Shown: positions 24,150-32,761 of the stretch, piece after piece
Layout: each line of letters starts with the position of its first letter
Position numbering within the stretch: position 1 is the stretch's first letter
DNA from: Lentibacillus amyloliquefaciens
Lineage (GTDB): Bacteria > Bacillota > Bacilli > Bacillales > Amphibacillaceae
Direction: 5' to 3'
DNA: 64,000 bases
NCBI RefSeq assembly: GCF_001307805.1
Contig: NZ_CP013862.1
Coordinates: forward strand, 2,914,001-2,978,000
Translations under genes and position numbers: made by a program
The notes under the pieces: generated by a model
What the model was told of the DNA's origin: nothing
The model's input: the letters and a program-made list of their open reading frames with translations, nothing else
The model's database searches: none

Positions 24150-24452
24150 ATGTTGAAGAAAATCTATATTCATATCCTAAATATAGTCGGCCTCATTGTA
24201 TTGTTAGTATTTAACGCTTTTGCTTATCTTGGTATGAATTTTACTCCATCAAATGAGCCTCTTACTGCAGAATATATTTTTCTAGCTAGTTTTTATCTAA
24301 TTTGGGGAGTTTTTTATTATTTACAATTAAAACTAAATTCTTTAAAAAATTTTTTGATCCTAATTATTCTGGAATTGCTTATCATTATAGGCTGGAGTTT
24401 CTTTTGGGGTACACCATACGGACATACATTAATAGAATCTTTGTTTGAGTAA
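24150..24452 (+). CDS. Hypothetical three-helix membrane protein
   Basis: The 100-residue protein starts at ATG 24150 after TTAAGGAGAG. Membrane segments lie at about 8-28, 43-61 and 67-86. No family is recognised. A full dispersed repeat lies immediately upstream in the same orientation. Confidence 0.6.
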   Translation: MLKKIYIHILNIVGLIVLLVFNAFAYLGMNFTPSNEPLTAEYIFLASFYLIWGVFYYLQLKLNSLKNFLILIILELLIIIGWSFFWGTPYGHTLIESLFE

Positions 24453-24491
24453 GGTTAATCTTCCTCAAACGGAGCGCGATTGTTTAAAATC

Positions 24492-24540
24492 AAAAAAGTA
24501 ATCCCTAGACGTTATTAACACCAGGAGGGATTACTTTTTT
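24492..24540. terminator. Bidirectional terminator
   Basis: AAAAAAGTAATCCCT (24492-24506) and AGGGATTACTTTTTT (24526-24540) are a perfect 15-bp inverted repeat ending in T runs on both strands. It serves the gene to the left and the convergent HTH gene to the right. Confidence 0.92.
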
Positions 24541-24647
24541 GGTTTAGTCCTATTGTACTGACCGTTGACGTTGTAGCGTCATGGGCCTTTACCAGTATAT
24601 TCGAAAAATTACTTTCTATGATTCATTACACACACGTTTATACTATC

Positions 24648-24851
24648 TTAAAACAGCTTGTTTTTTACAATCCATTCACCATTATTTTCCTCGATCCAAT
24701 TTCTGTTTATCAAATCATTAACGCTTTTTTGAATCTCATCTGAACTATGCCCTGAACGCACTTCTAATTCTCGAATAGAAGGCACTTTTCCCTTTTTATT
24801 ATTGTGTTTCAGAATCGTGACTAATTTTCTTTCAAAATCAGACAGCTGCAA
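24648..24851 (-). CDS. Small winged-helix DNA-binding protein
   Basis: The 67-residue protein starts at TTG 24851 after GAGAGGAAG on the minus strand. The sequence KVPSIRELEVRSGHSSDEIQ is a LexA-N-terminal-like winged helix, the size of a single domain. It may be a small regulator or a truncated LexA-like protein; the wing NNGEWIV is complete. An IS21 copy has inserted 20-25 bp upstream of its start, between ribosome site and any native promoter, so present expression is doubtful. Confidence 0.6.
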   Translation of the reverse strand: MQLSDFERKLVTILKHNNKKGKVPSIRELEVRSGHSSDEIQKSVNDLINRNWIEENNGEWIVKNKLF

Positions 24852-25092
24852 AGTTATTCTTCCTCTCTTGGATAGTTGGAACTGCTAAACTAAAGTAGAC
24901 CATTTCCGCTAAATAAAAATGAACACTTTCTGGCAGAGGGGTAGCAGCGAATGGAGGGCTGTCCCGAGGGGCAGCCCTCCATTCGCTTTCGAAATTTTTA
25001 TCCCCCTATCTTCAAATTTTTTCTTCACATTCCTATATAATGTCATAGATATTGAACATTTATACTACATAGAGGAATGGGGAGACGGAAAG

Positions 25093-26658
25093 GTGGAAAA
25101 GTGGCACGTGTACATGGATATTTATCAATTAAAACAGCAAGGGTTTAAGATTCGAAGAATCGCTAGAAAGTTGGGCATTTCAAGGACGACGGTCTATAAG
25201 TATCTCGAAAAATCTCCGGAGGAAATGGGTGAATGGATGGCCTCAACCCAGACAAGAAGAAAAAAGTTGGATCCGTATGAAATGCTCATCCAAACATGGC
25301 TCAGTGAACATCCGGATCTATCCGCATCACAAATTCATGATTGGTTACTTGAAAGATATACAGATCTAAAAGTTGGCGAAAGCACTGTGCGCCTGTTTGT
25401 CAATGAGCTTCGTGAAAAATACAACATTCCTAAAACAGAAGCCATGCGGGACTATCAAGGCCTTCAAGATCCGCCCATGGGTCAACAAGCTCAAGTAGAC
25501 TTTGGGCACACCGTTCAAAAAACACCCGATGGCAAGGAGGTTAAACTCACGTTCATTACGTTCGTTCTCTCGCACTCGCGGTATAAATTTGTCAAATGGC
25601 TGGATAGGCCTTTGACAACAAAAGATGTAATTGACTGCCACGAGCAGGCCTTTCACGCTTTTGGAGGGATCCCTTATGAAATTGTTTATGATCAAGATGC
25701 CTTAATCGTGGTCAGCGAGAATGCCGGGGATTTGATCTTGACCGAGGCATTTCAGGCGTATCGCGAGGAAAGAAAGTTAACCATGTACGTTTGTCGAAAA
25801 GCCGACCCTGAGAGCAAGGGAAAGGTTGAAAATGTGGTCAAGTTTGTGAAAGGGAACTTCGCGAAAAATCGTATCTTCGGCACGTTGGATCGCTGGAAGG
25901 AACAAAGCGACGCATGGCTTGAACGAACGGGAAATGGGAAAGTGCATAACACAACCAAAAAAAGACCCGTCGAAGTGTTCGCTCTGGAAAAACAACACTT
26001 ACGACCGGTCACCACAAAACTGACACTTTCTCGTGTGGATTCCAGTATAACAAGAACGGTTCGAAAGGACAACACGATTTTATACCAATCGAATCGTTAC
26101 TCCGTTCCTCTGGGCACCTACAGACAAAATAAAATCGTGTACATTCAAACGGACGACCATAGCTTGGTGATCCGTGAACACCAGGAGGGACCTGTGATCG
26201 CCAACCACAGTATTAGCCACGGAAAAGGCAAGTTGATTCAAGACAGCCAGCACACACGTGATCGAACGAAGGGGATCGCTGCCTATATGGCGACCATAGC
26301 CGAAAAGTTTGAAGACAAAGAAAAGGCCATGACGTTTTTAGAAGCCCTTCACAAGAAGTATCCTCGTTATATTCGGGACCAGCTTCAACTCATGTCGAAA
26401 GCTTTGAAAGAGATCGAACCAACCATCGGTGACGAAGCGTTGCACATGTGTATGCAGCAAGGCATTGAGAGCGCCACAGAGTTCGGCGATGTTGTTCAGT
26501 ACATCAAACGCCAGCGTCAGGTGGACCATGCGGCATTGGATCACACAAAAGAGCCGGTCAAGCCTTTAAATGGGCGGGAGACGTCCGTCGATGATACAAA
26601 GCCACAGACGCGAGACGTGAGCGACTATCTCGCCTTACTGGAAGGAGCATCCGTATGA
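25093..26658 (+). CDS. istA: IS21-family transposase IstA, copy B
   Basis: GTG 25093, behind GGAAAG and at the position equivalent to copy A, is preferred to the far upstream ATG at 24919, which would add residues with no counterpart. The 521-residue protein has the HTH FKIRRIARKLGISRTTVYKY, and DDE motifs QAQVDFGH, VYDQDA and GKVENV. Identity to copy A is high along the whole length, but codon choice differs. The stop overlaps the istB start. Confidence 0.94.
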   Translation: MEKWHVYMDIYQLKQQGFKIRRIARKLGISRTTVYKYLEKSPEEMGEWMASTQTRRKKLDPYEMLIQTWLSEHPDLSASQIHDWLLERYTDLKVGESTVRLFVNELREKYNIPKTEAMRDYQGLQDPPMGQQAQVDFGHTVQKTPDGKEVKLTFITFVLSHSRYKFVKWLDRPLTTKDVIDCHEQAFHAFGGIPYEIVYDQDALIVVSENAGDLILTEAFQAYREERKLTMYVCRKADPESKGKVENVVKFVKGNFAKNRIFGTLDRWKEQSDAWLERTGNGKVHNTTKKRPVEVFALEKQHLRPVTTKLTLSRVDSSITRTVRKDNTILYQSNRYSVPLGTYRQNKIVYIQTDDHSLVIREHQEGPVIANHSISHGKGKLIQDSQHTRDRTKGIAAYMATIAEKFEDKEKAMTFLEALHKKYPRYIRDQLQLMSKALKEIEPTIGDEALHMCMQQGIESATEFGDVVQYIKRQRQVDHAALDHTKEPVKPLNGRETSVDDTKPQTRDVSDYLALLEGASV

Positions 26659-27425
26659 CTCAGACACTTGAACAACTTCAACAGCAATTGCGTTCGCTAA
26701 GGTTGTCCGAAAGCGCTCAGTACCTGCCTGAACTAGTGCAACAAGCAGAGTCCGAAGATTGGACTTATCGAACGTTTCTTCATCGCCTGGCATCTTATGA
26801 GCAAAAACGTCGGGATGAGAAGCAAGTGGAAAAGAGACTGAAATGGGCGGCGTTCCCTTTCTATAAAACGCTGGATGCCTTTGATCTCGACGAGCAGCAG
26901 TCCTTAAGCAAAAAGCAGCTGAACCAACTGCAAGAGTTTACATGGCTCGACCAACTGTATAACCTCATTCTCCTCGGACCGCCAGGGGTAGGCAAGACCT
27001 TCCTGGCGACGGGGTTAGGGATTGAGGCCATTCACCAAGGATATAAGGTTTCCTTTATATCCATGGGTGACCTCATTCACACCTTGAAAACGGAGGAGTT
27101 TACGCGGAAATCGCAGATAAGAATGAAACGTATCAAAGATTCTCATCTGGTCATTATCGATGACTTGATGTATATGGCGATGGACAATCGGGAAGCGAAC
27201 CTGTTTTTTCACTTGATTAATGACCTCTATGACAAGGCCTCCGTCATTTTGACGTCTAACAAAGGGCCAAGTGAATGGGGAGAATTATTAGGTGATCCCG
27301 GCGTCGCTACAGCGATCTTGGATCGCGTATTACACCGAGCAGAAATCATTCATTTTAGAGAGGATGAAAGCTATCGAATGAAGCATCGTTCTTCCATTTT
27401 TGAGGAAAAAAGTGTTCACAATTAA
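26655..27425 (+). CDS. istB: IS21-family helper ATPase IstB, copy B
   Basis: The 256-residue AAA+ protein starts in the ATGA overlap with istA. Walker A is GPPGVGKTF, Walker B is LVIIDDLMYM and the sensor is ILTSNKGPSEWG. It would deliver target DNA to IstA. No lesion is visible. Confidence 0.94.
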   Translation: MTQTLEQLQQQLRSLRLSESAQYLPELVQQAESEDWTYRTFLHRLASYEQKRRDEKQVEKRLKWAAFPFYKTLDAFDLDEQQSLSKKQLNQLQEFTWLDQLYNLILLGPPGVGKTFLATGLGIEAIHQGYKVSFISMGDLIHTLKTEEFTRKSQIRMKRIKDSHLVIIDDLMYMAMDNREANLFFHLINDLYDKASVILTSNKGPSEWGELLGDPGVATAILDRVLHRAEIIHFREDESYRMKHRSSIFEEKSVHN

Positions 27426-27510
27426 TTAGCGAAAAGTGTTCATTTTCACTTGACGGTTACAATAGTAAGCTTCAAACAACCGATTATACACTTTCTTCAG
27501 TAATCTATAG

Positions 27511-27540
27511 AAAAAGACCACCATTATAAGGTGGTCAAAA
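27511..27540 (-). terminator. Hairpin with T run on the minus strand
   Basis: GACCACC (27516-27522) and GGTGGTC (27530-27536) form a stem; read leftward it is followed by TTTTTC. It lies just beyond IS copy B. No minus-strand gene now reads into it, so it may be a relic of a gene lost around the insertion. Confidence 0.5.
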
Positions 27541-28128
27541 TAAAAAGGGGGTCAATTAGAACATACATTCCCTTAGAGGGTTAATTATATTTTAACCTGT
27601 TTATTTAGTTAAGTCAATAGAAAAAGAACATTTGTTTCTGTTAAAGACAAACAAAGATTACCAAGCTATATTTAGCTGTCATTCAGTCCTTTTTATTGTT
27701 CAATCAGAGTACACCCTGTACATACATATATAGATACTTGTTACTTTGATCGCTGTCACTTTTGTACGAAGACATAAATTAAAGTACATTAGGGACATAA
27801 ACTTGAGTACATAAAGTTATTAACAACAGCAAAACCGCCCCATTTCAGCCTAATTAAGCACATCGCAATCACCCATCTTTTTTTTAAATACCATTCAAAC
27901 CACCTTTCAATTGCTCAGCAAAATGCCCCGATGGATCAATAATAGGCGCTAAAGTTATTCCGCGAAAGCGCCTGATTACGTAAAACTACTGTTGACAAAA
28001 TAAATAAGTGTGTTCGTTTCCTCAGCTTTATTATTGGATAATATTTATCCATCCCGTTAAGTTTTATCAGAGATTAAACAGGGAACATTTTTGTCACATT
28101 ATTTTAATAATTATGGAGGGGTAAGTTC
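27541..28128. other. Non-coding stretch
   Basis: No supported gene is seen. A minus-oriented partial dispersed repeat lies at about 27920-27976 (AATGCCCCGATGGATCAATA, AGGCGCTAAAG, GCGAAAGCGCC). The rest is AT-rich with short direct sequences such as AGTACAT in the 27.7-27.8 kb part, whose meaning is unclear. Confidence 0.5.
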
Positions 28129-28314
28129 ATGCGCAACGAAGAATGCGTAATGAAATGGATAAAAGAAACCTTTGACGATCTGAGCGAAGTCACTATAGAG
28201 GATTATGACCGTTTACCGTGTGGCAAGAAAATAACGGATTGCACTAATGATTATGTAATCGTTTACTATGACAATACAAAAGATAGGGTAAATTTTTTAT
28301 TTAAAGAAAAATAG
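28129..28314 (+). CDS. Small acidic hypothetical protein
   Basis: ATG 28129 follows TATGGAGGGG with good spacing and gives 61 residues; a second in-frame ATG at 28150 is less well placed. The product has three cysteines (EECV, LPCGKK, TDCTN) and no membrane segment. It precedes the second sda-type pair on the same strand, but about 100 bp separate them. Function unknown. Confidence 0.5.
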   Translation: MRNEECVMKWIKETFDDLSEVTIEDYDRLPCGKKITDCTNDYVIVYYDNTKDRVNFLFKEK

Positions 28315-28411
28315 GAAAAAACTGTTAACAAAGCCACCTTCATTTTGTATCATAATTCCAAATATAGTCAGCTACATACCTACAACATGCGAAGGAGAAG
28401 GACAAAAAAAG

Positions 28412-28540
28412 ATGGATTCATTTGAGAAGGTCTACATACAACTGGTTCATGAATTTGAAAATAAACTTAATCGAAAATTAACAATTGATGAAAAGAAATT
28501 ACTAAAATGGGTAGCCAAAAGGCATGCTTTGAAATCATAA
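28412..28540 (+). CDS. Small helical protein paired with sda-like gene
   Basis: The 42-residue protein starts at ATG 28412 after GAAGGAGAAGG. It reads MDSFEKVYIQLVHEFENKL and then KLTIDEKKLLKWVAKRH. It is the intact relative of the interrupted gene at 11674. The shared pattern is an N-terminal helix, LNRKL/L*RTL, a (T/S)xxE(K/E) turn and a W-V/M-A-H/K end. In both places an sda-like gene follows at once. No function is known to me; linkage suggests a role in the same checkpoint. Confidence 0.6.
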   Translation: MDSFEKVYIQLVHEFENKLNRKLTIDEKKLLKWVAKRHALKS

Positions 28541-28575
28541 TGGAAACATATGTCTGATTAGGAATTAGGTGCAGG

Positions 28576-28695
28576 ATGAACAATTTATCTGATGCCTTGC
28601 TGGTTGAAAGCTATCACCGAGCAAAGGCATTAAATTTACCCTCAGATTTTATTTGGCTAATTGAAAAGGAAATAGAACAACGCGATTTGTTATAG
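28576..28695 (+). CDS. sda: Sda-like sporulation histidine kinase inhibitor, copy 2
   Basis: The 39-residue product MNNLSDALLVESYHRAKALN continues LPSDFIWLIEKEIEQRDLL. The LSDxLLxESYxxA start, the DFIxLIExEIxxR second helix and the length match Sda, which binds the dimerisation domain of sporulation histidine kinases and prevents Spo0A activation. The ribosome site is weak (AGGTGCAGG). It is more canonical than copy 1 at 11828, so this is probably the functional one. DnaA or LexA boxes were not found upstream. Confidence 0.78.
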   Translation: MNNLSDALLVESYHRAKALNLPSDFIWLIEKEIEQRDLL

Positions 28696-28810
28696 CAAGA
28701 GGGTCATTTACAAACAGAAAAGTAGCAACTGTCATTTTCCCCGTAACGTTCCCTTCTAACACAAACATGTGAAAACTTTTGTGCTAAAAAAGTTATCTAT
28801 AATTATGCTG

Positions 28811-29271
28811 TTATACGGTTTTATTTTTGCTAAAATTGCTTTTCGATAGTATCCATTTCAGCAAAAACCCCACAAACAAACCCGGGATTACACTCAATAT
28901 GGGAAGCCCAATAGGTCCCAACAATACGCCGAATAGCGTTAGTTTCGATGAATATATTGTTCCCACAGTTACAAAATAAGCTGAAAACACAAATGGCAAA
29001 AACGAATATGGTTCTTCCCCCCACCTGCATCTTTATAGGCGTCCCACATCGCAAAGAAATACAGACAAGGATAAAACATGAGCCATTGATAATCAGCTTG
29101 TTGAATCGCTTGTTCAATTTCTCCATGAAAGCTCAGAAGAATGACCTTGTTAAAGTTTCCCAGTACATTGACCAAAAACTCTAAAAAAATCAATACAATC
29201 CCTTTAATATATTTTCTGTTGAGGAGTTGTCCAAACCCTGGAAGGGCAATGCTCCATAGCAATTTTTCCAT
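28811..29271 (-). pseudogene. Multi-helix membrane protein with frameshift in a G6 run
   Basis: The minus-strand frame from ATG 29271 (MEKLLWSIALPGFGQLLNRK) runs to MWDAYKDAGGG and then reads out of frame at the run of six G (plus-strand C6, 29017-29022). With five G the frame continues EEPYSFLPFVFSAYFVTVG and through three more hydrophobic segments to the stop at 28811. The restored protein is about 150 residues with five or so membrane helices, resembling small Bacillaceae membrane proteins with a PGFGQL N-terminus. The lesion may be a read error, a phase-variable tract or true decay. Confidence 0.7.
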
Positions 29272-29282
29272 ACATAAATATC

Positions 29283-30296
29283 CTAATGTTTTTTATTTGC
29301 TAAATCTTTGCGGTCAGCCGCTTCCGGAGGGCGTTCCATCCATCCGTTATCTATCATGATTTTTGCGCCTTCATTTGAATATTTCGCAATTTCCGCAATT
29401 AATCGGCTATATTTTACACCTATGTCATGTCTTGGGCTTGTAGACATGGCACGACCGTACTGACCTATCCCAGACGCAATAAGAGTAGTAATATGGAACA
29501 TCATGAGTTTGTCAGAAAAGGGGGAAACCGTTGAATCCGTCACTTCAGAGGTCAGGTTCGTTGTCCCTTGTGAAAGATAATCTTGATTCAATAAAGAACT
29601 GAAAATCTCAAGATGTTTTCCTGAAATTTCTCGTCCCTTTTCAAGATACTTACGGACTTTTTTATCTTGCGCCACCTGACTAAATCCTGTAATTATGGCT
29701 TGACCTAAAGCGTTTCGCTTGGCATTGTAAACAAGAGAGCCAATTTCAACGCCGAGCAAAGGCCTTTGTTCACCAATGTACCCTGCCAAAAAGCTATGGT
29801 CTTTTACAAAATCAATTTGTTCAGGCTTTGGTATATGCGGCGCACGTGTCAAGATCCCTTTTTCTTTAGCTACCTCCTTCGCCCAGTTATGAAGTTTTTC
29901 CGTTTCATTCAAACAGGTTGTGAAGTATTGGATAACATCCGAGCGTTCAGATAAAGATAAAGCCAATGAATAAGTTTCCAGCCCATATTTGCCCATATTT
30001 AAGATATAAATGAGATAAAGTTTGTCTGTGTATAAACGTGGTGCATTAAGGTTCACATCATGTTCAGTGAATCCTTGTGGTACGGGGTAATTCTCCTCTT
30101 TGAAAATTTCAGTCACCTTTTGGACATGTTCTTCGGATAATTTTAATGCGTATTCCAACACTTCACGAATATCATCGTTGTCAATGTGAGTCAAAAAATA
30201 TTTAATGCCGCATATCGCCATTGAATCAGCTTGATATGCTGTCCAAAGGTCGGCGATTTCCGGCGACGTTAATTCAACATTGTACTCAGTTCCCAT
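29283..30296 (-). CDS. DUF3231 family protein
   Basis: ATG 30296 lies after TTGGAGG with the right spacing; an upstream ATG sits on the ribosome site. The 337-residue protein consists of two related halves of about 165 residues, each a ferritin-like or CotF-like helical bundle. DUF3231 proteins are abundant in spore formers and their function is not established. Recognisable segments are LTSPEIADLWTAYQADSM at the N-terminus and the second-half equivalent ending DNGWMERPPEAADRKDL. A paralogue lies immediately upstream on the same strand. Confidence 0.82.
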   Translation of the reverse strand: MGTEYNVELTSPEIADLWTAYQADSMAICGIKYFLTHIDNDDIREVLEYALKLSEEHVQKVTEIFKEENYPVPQGFTEHDVNLNAPRLYTDKLYLIYILNMGKYGLETYSLALSLSERSDVIQYFTTCLNETEKLHNWAKEVAKEKGILTRAPHIPKPEQIDFVKDHSFLAGYIGEQRPLLGVEIGSLVYNAKRNALGQAIITGFSQVAQDKKVRKYLEKGREISGKHLEIFSSLLNQDYLSQGTTNLTSEVTDSTVSPFSDKLMMFHITTLIASGIGQYGRAMSTSPRHDIGVKYSRLIAEIAKYSNEGAKIMIDNGWMERPPEAADRKDLANKKH

Positions 30297-30389
30297 AATG
30301 AATACCTCCAAGACGGTTTACTATTATCTTTCACCTTACCTTAAGAGATATTCATTTGTTACCTATGAAAAGCAATGGTGAACATTCAT

Positions 30390-31409
30390 TTATTCACTTC
30401 GTTGTTTAATCATCTTGTCCCGATCGGACGCTTGCGGTGGTTCTTCCATCCAACCGTTTTCGATCATGATATCTAAACCTTCTTTTGCGAATTTGGCAAT
30501 TTCTGTCGTAAAACGGGTATACATAAAGGTCAAGTCACTTCTTAAACTTTGTGACATAGCAGCTCCATAATTACTAATACCAGCAGCTGAAAGTGTACTC
30601 ATATGAAACATCATGAATTTATCTGAAAATGGAGCTTCCATTGAATCTATAACAGATGAATCCCAAGTCATCGGTGCTTGAATGTCACTATTAGCTAATA
30701 CACTGCCGAACTTTTTAACATGCTTTTTTGAAGTATCTTTTCCCTTTAACATATAATCTCTTACCTTTTGGGAAGCAGCCGTCTGCCCAAAACCTGTGCT
30801 TATCATAACCCCCAGTATATTTGTTTCCATATTTAACGATAAATCTTGTATTTCAACGACATTTAATGTTCGTTTATCACTAAATGGATTTAAACCACTA
30901 TAGTATTGTTTTTTTTCTACATTTTCCACTTTATCTGCTACAGAAATATATGGCGATCTGATGAACATTCCTTTCGATTGCAAGGCTTCTGTTGTTTGAT
31001 CGTACATCGAAGAAGATTGCGTTAGAGTGTTATTAAAAAAAGCACGAATATCTTTTCGGGCGGATGAGGAATGAAATTTTGCATATTGAACAGTTCCCAA
31101 TTTCCCCATTTTATTAAGATAATCCAGAAAAAAAGTATCATGGAACAAAGGTTTTGCCTTAGTGTTTACATCCTCATTTGTAAATCCTGCTGGAACAGGA
31201 ACATTCTCATTTGTAAATATATTCTGAATGGTAGTGGTAGCCTGAACAGCATCGTCATATGCCTTCTGAACGCAAGGGATTACCTCTTGATCTTGGATTA
31301 TACTCAGACCATATGTTAAAAAACAACTTGTCATACTGTTCGACATGTAACAACTCCAAAGACTCGCTATTTCTGATGCTGTTAGGGGCTGGTAACTTGT
31401 TTCACTCAA
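30390..31409 (-). CDS. DUF3231 family protein, second paralogue
   Basis: The TTG at 31409 follows AGGAATGATATTT and gives 339 residues starting (M)SETSYQPLTASEIASLW; the longer frame has no better site. It shares the end ENGWMEEPPQASDRDKM and the doubled-bundle plan with the gene at 29283, about 90 bp apart, which implies tandem duplication. No catalytic motif is evident. Expression in sporulation is plausible from family distribution but not visible here. Confidence 0.8.
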   Translation of the reverse strand: MSETSYQPLTASEIASLWSCYMSNSMTSCFLTYGLSIIQDQEVIPCVQKAYDDAVQATTTIQNIFTNENVPVPAGFTNEDVNTKAKPLFHDTFFLDYLNKMGKLGTVQYAKFHSSSARKDIRAFFNNTLTQSSSMYDQTTEALQSKGMFIRSPYISVADKVENVEKKQYYSGLNPFSDKRTLNVVEIQDLSLNMETNILGVMISTGFGQTAASQKVRDYMLKGKDTSKKHVKKFGSVLANSDIQAPMTWDSSVIDSMEAPFSDKFMMFHMSTLSAAGISNYGAAMSQSLRSDLTFMYTRFTTEIAKFAKEGLDIMIENGWMEEPPQASDRDKMIKQRSE

Positions 31410-31573
31410 AAATATCATTCCTGGGGATTTAAATGTCACTTTCGTTTATATTGTTTGAAGAAATGAATGAAGTATACCTCTTTTTTAGTTCCCAGCCCTC
31501 AACGCAGAATTGTTATCTAAATATACCTTCAGAGCAAAGTATTATACTAATTTTGCTTCTTTTCTTTACTCCA

Positions 31574-31633
31574 CAAAATTGCCCGACAATGGCATATTGG
31601 GCGCTTATCTTATTCGATTCTCGCGCCCGTTTG
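31574..31633 (-). repeat. Dispersed intergenic repeat, minus orientation
   Basis: Read on the minus strand the copy gives CGGGCGCGAGAATCGAATAA and GATAAGCGCCCAATATGCCA, then TTGTCGGGC. It lies upstream of the DUF3231 pair in their direction of transcription. Confidence 0.65.
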
Positions 31634-31635
31634 CT

Positions 31636-31818
31636 TTACAAACCCGTTAATTGATCTCCTCTATTCGAGCCTAAAAGCGTGAATATTGCTGAAATAATAA
31701 CAAAATACGCCCAGTAGCTATTATTGTATACTGCCAACACTATGCCAATAACCCCTAATAATAAAGACGTTGCTGTTAATGACCACCATTTTGCATCTTT
31801 TAGTACTGCCCAGTTCAA
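31636..31818 (-). CDS. Small two-helix membrane protein
   Basis: TTG 31818 follows GGGGGTGTAATAA on the minus strand. The 60-residue protein has two hydrophobic segments (SLTATSLLLGVIGIVLAVY and YWAYFVIISAIFTLL) and short polar ends. No family is recognised. It lies downstream of the DinB gene on the same strand. Confidence 0.55.
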   Translation of the reverse strand: MNWAVLKDAKWWSLTATSLLLGVIGIVLAVYNNSYWAYFVIISAIFTLLGSNRGDQLTGL

Positions 31819-31957
31819 TTATTACACCCCCTTTTTCCTAACTTGGACGTCATAACCAACATTATTTAGTGGCCCGATAAGCCAAGAAAAATCGTAATTA
31901 TTATTCCATTCTTGCGCCCTATAATGGAATAACCGTAAAGCTAATGATGGAGCTTTT

Positions 31958-32452
31958 TTAAAGGCTTCGTTTCCCTGGCCAAGCTCCTTGCATTTTACTA
32001 AGGAATACAATTTGCCCAATATGATATGCGTCGTGCATTGCTAAACTCTTCAGTTCAAGCACTAATGAATTATCTTCTCCTGGGATCTGTCGATACAAAT
32101 CTTCATGTTCTGATCTTGCTAGTATTTTTCCAAGCTCACGATGAACATAAAAGTATTCTTGTTTTGTTTTCTTCCAATTTTCTAACGTCTCAGTTGGTAA
32201 TCGAAATGTATCTTCATTAACTTCTGCCTGGGGTTCATTCGCTGTTTCACCAAGAAATCGCATCAGATATCTCTTTTCATAGAAAAGTAAATGACAAACT
32301 AATTCCCAAATGGAATTCATTTCCTCGTCAGCTGGTTTCCAAATGGCCTGTTCAAAAGTAATATCCGCTAGCACTTTTTCAAGTGGTGGAAACCAGTCTT
32401 GTTCATCTAAGCAGCTTGCCCATTGTTGTAACAAAAGTGTCCTTACATCCAT
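31958..32452 (-). CDS. DinB-family protein
   Basis: The 164-residue four-helix protein starts MDVRTLLLQQWASCLDEQ after GGAGGAAAT. The histidines of the family appear in WELVCHLLFYEKRYL and LAMHDAYHIGQIVFLSKMQG, the usual metal-site pattern. It is more like the YfiT/DinB_2 group than the protein at 18362. Substrate unknown. The C-terminus ends soon after the last helix, which is normal. Confidence 0.83.
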   Translation of the reverse strand: MDVRTLLLQQWASCLDEQDWFPPLEKVLADITFEQAIWKPADEEMNSIWELVCHLLFYEKRYLMRFLGETANEPQAEVNEDTFRLPTETLENWKKTKQEYFYVHRELGKILARSEHEDLYRQIPGEDNSLVLELKSLAMHDAYHIGQIVFLSKMQGAWPGKRSL

Positions 32453-32761
32453 TTTCTATTTCCTCCAATTTAATCCCTTTAATAGATAATCCCTTTGGTC
32501 AAAATTCATTTGCAGTCGTGTTGTTCTGGCATAACCTACAATTTCAAGATGAATCATCTAATTACCTTCCTTACTCCACAATCGGGGCCATTCCCGCAAG
32601 ATAAGACGCCGATTCTTATTCCAGATAGGCCCCGATTGCGGATTAACTTTTATAATCGTCTTGTTTAACTCTTGCACCAGATATCCAATAAGTAACGGGC
32701 TAACCTTCTCTTAAAGAATACCTTAATTTTGCTATTTAAAGCTTCTTCTAATAACAATGCG
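32453..32761. other. Non-coding stretch with an inverted repeat copy
   Basis: At 32578-32640 CAATCGGGGCCATTCCCGCA...GCCCCGATTGC forms a long inverted repeat related to the dispersed family, with GATAAGACGCC and TTATTCC inside. No gene is supported in the remainder. Confidence 0.5.

Larger units (their letters stand above)
24877..27461 (+). mobile_element. IS21-family insertion sequence, copy B
   Basis: The element is 2585 bp. Its left end TGGAACTGCTAAACTAAA and its right end, complementary to TGTAACCGTCAAGTG, resemble those of copy A. The 5-bp repeat ATAGT flanks it (24872-24876 and 27462-27466). It contains istA and istB that are clearly related to but diverged from copy A and richer in GC, so the two arrived separately. 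The 5' part (24890-25080) is GC-richer and non-coding. Confidence 0.9.

Noticed and set aside
31822..32019. 65-codon minus-strand frame behind the DinB gene
   Set aside because: It overlaps the DinB 3' end in another frame, lacks a ribosome site, and contains a repeat-like sequence.
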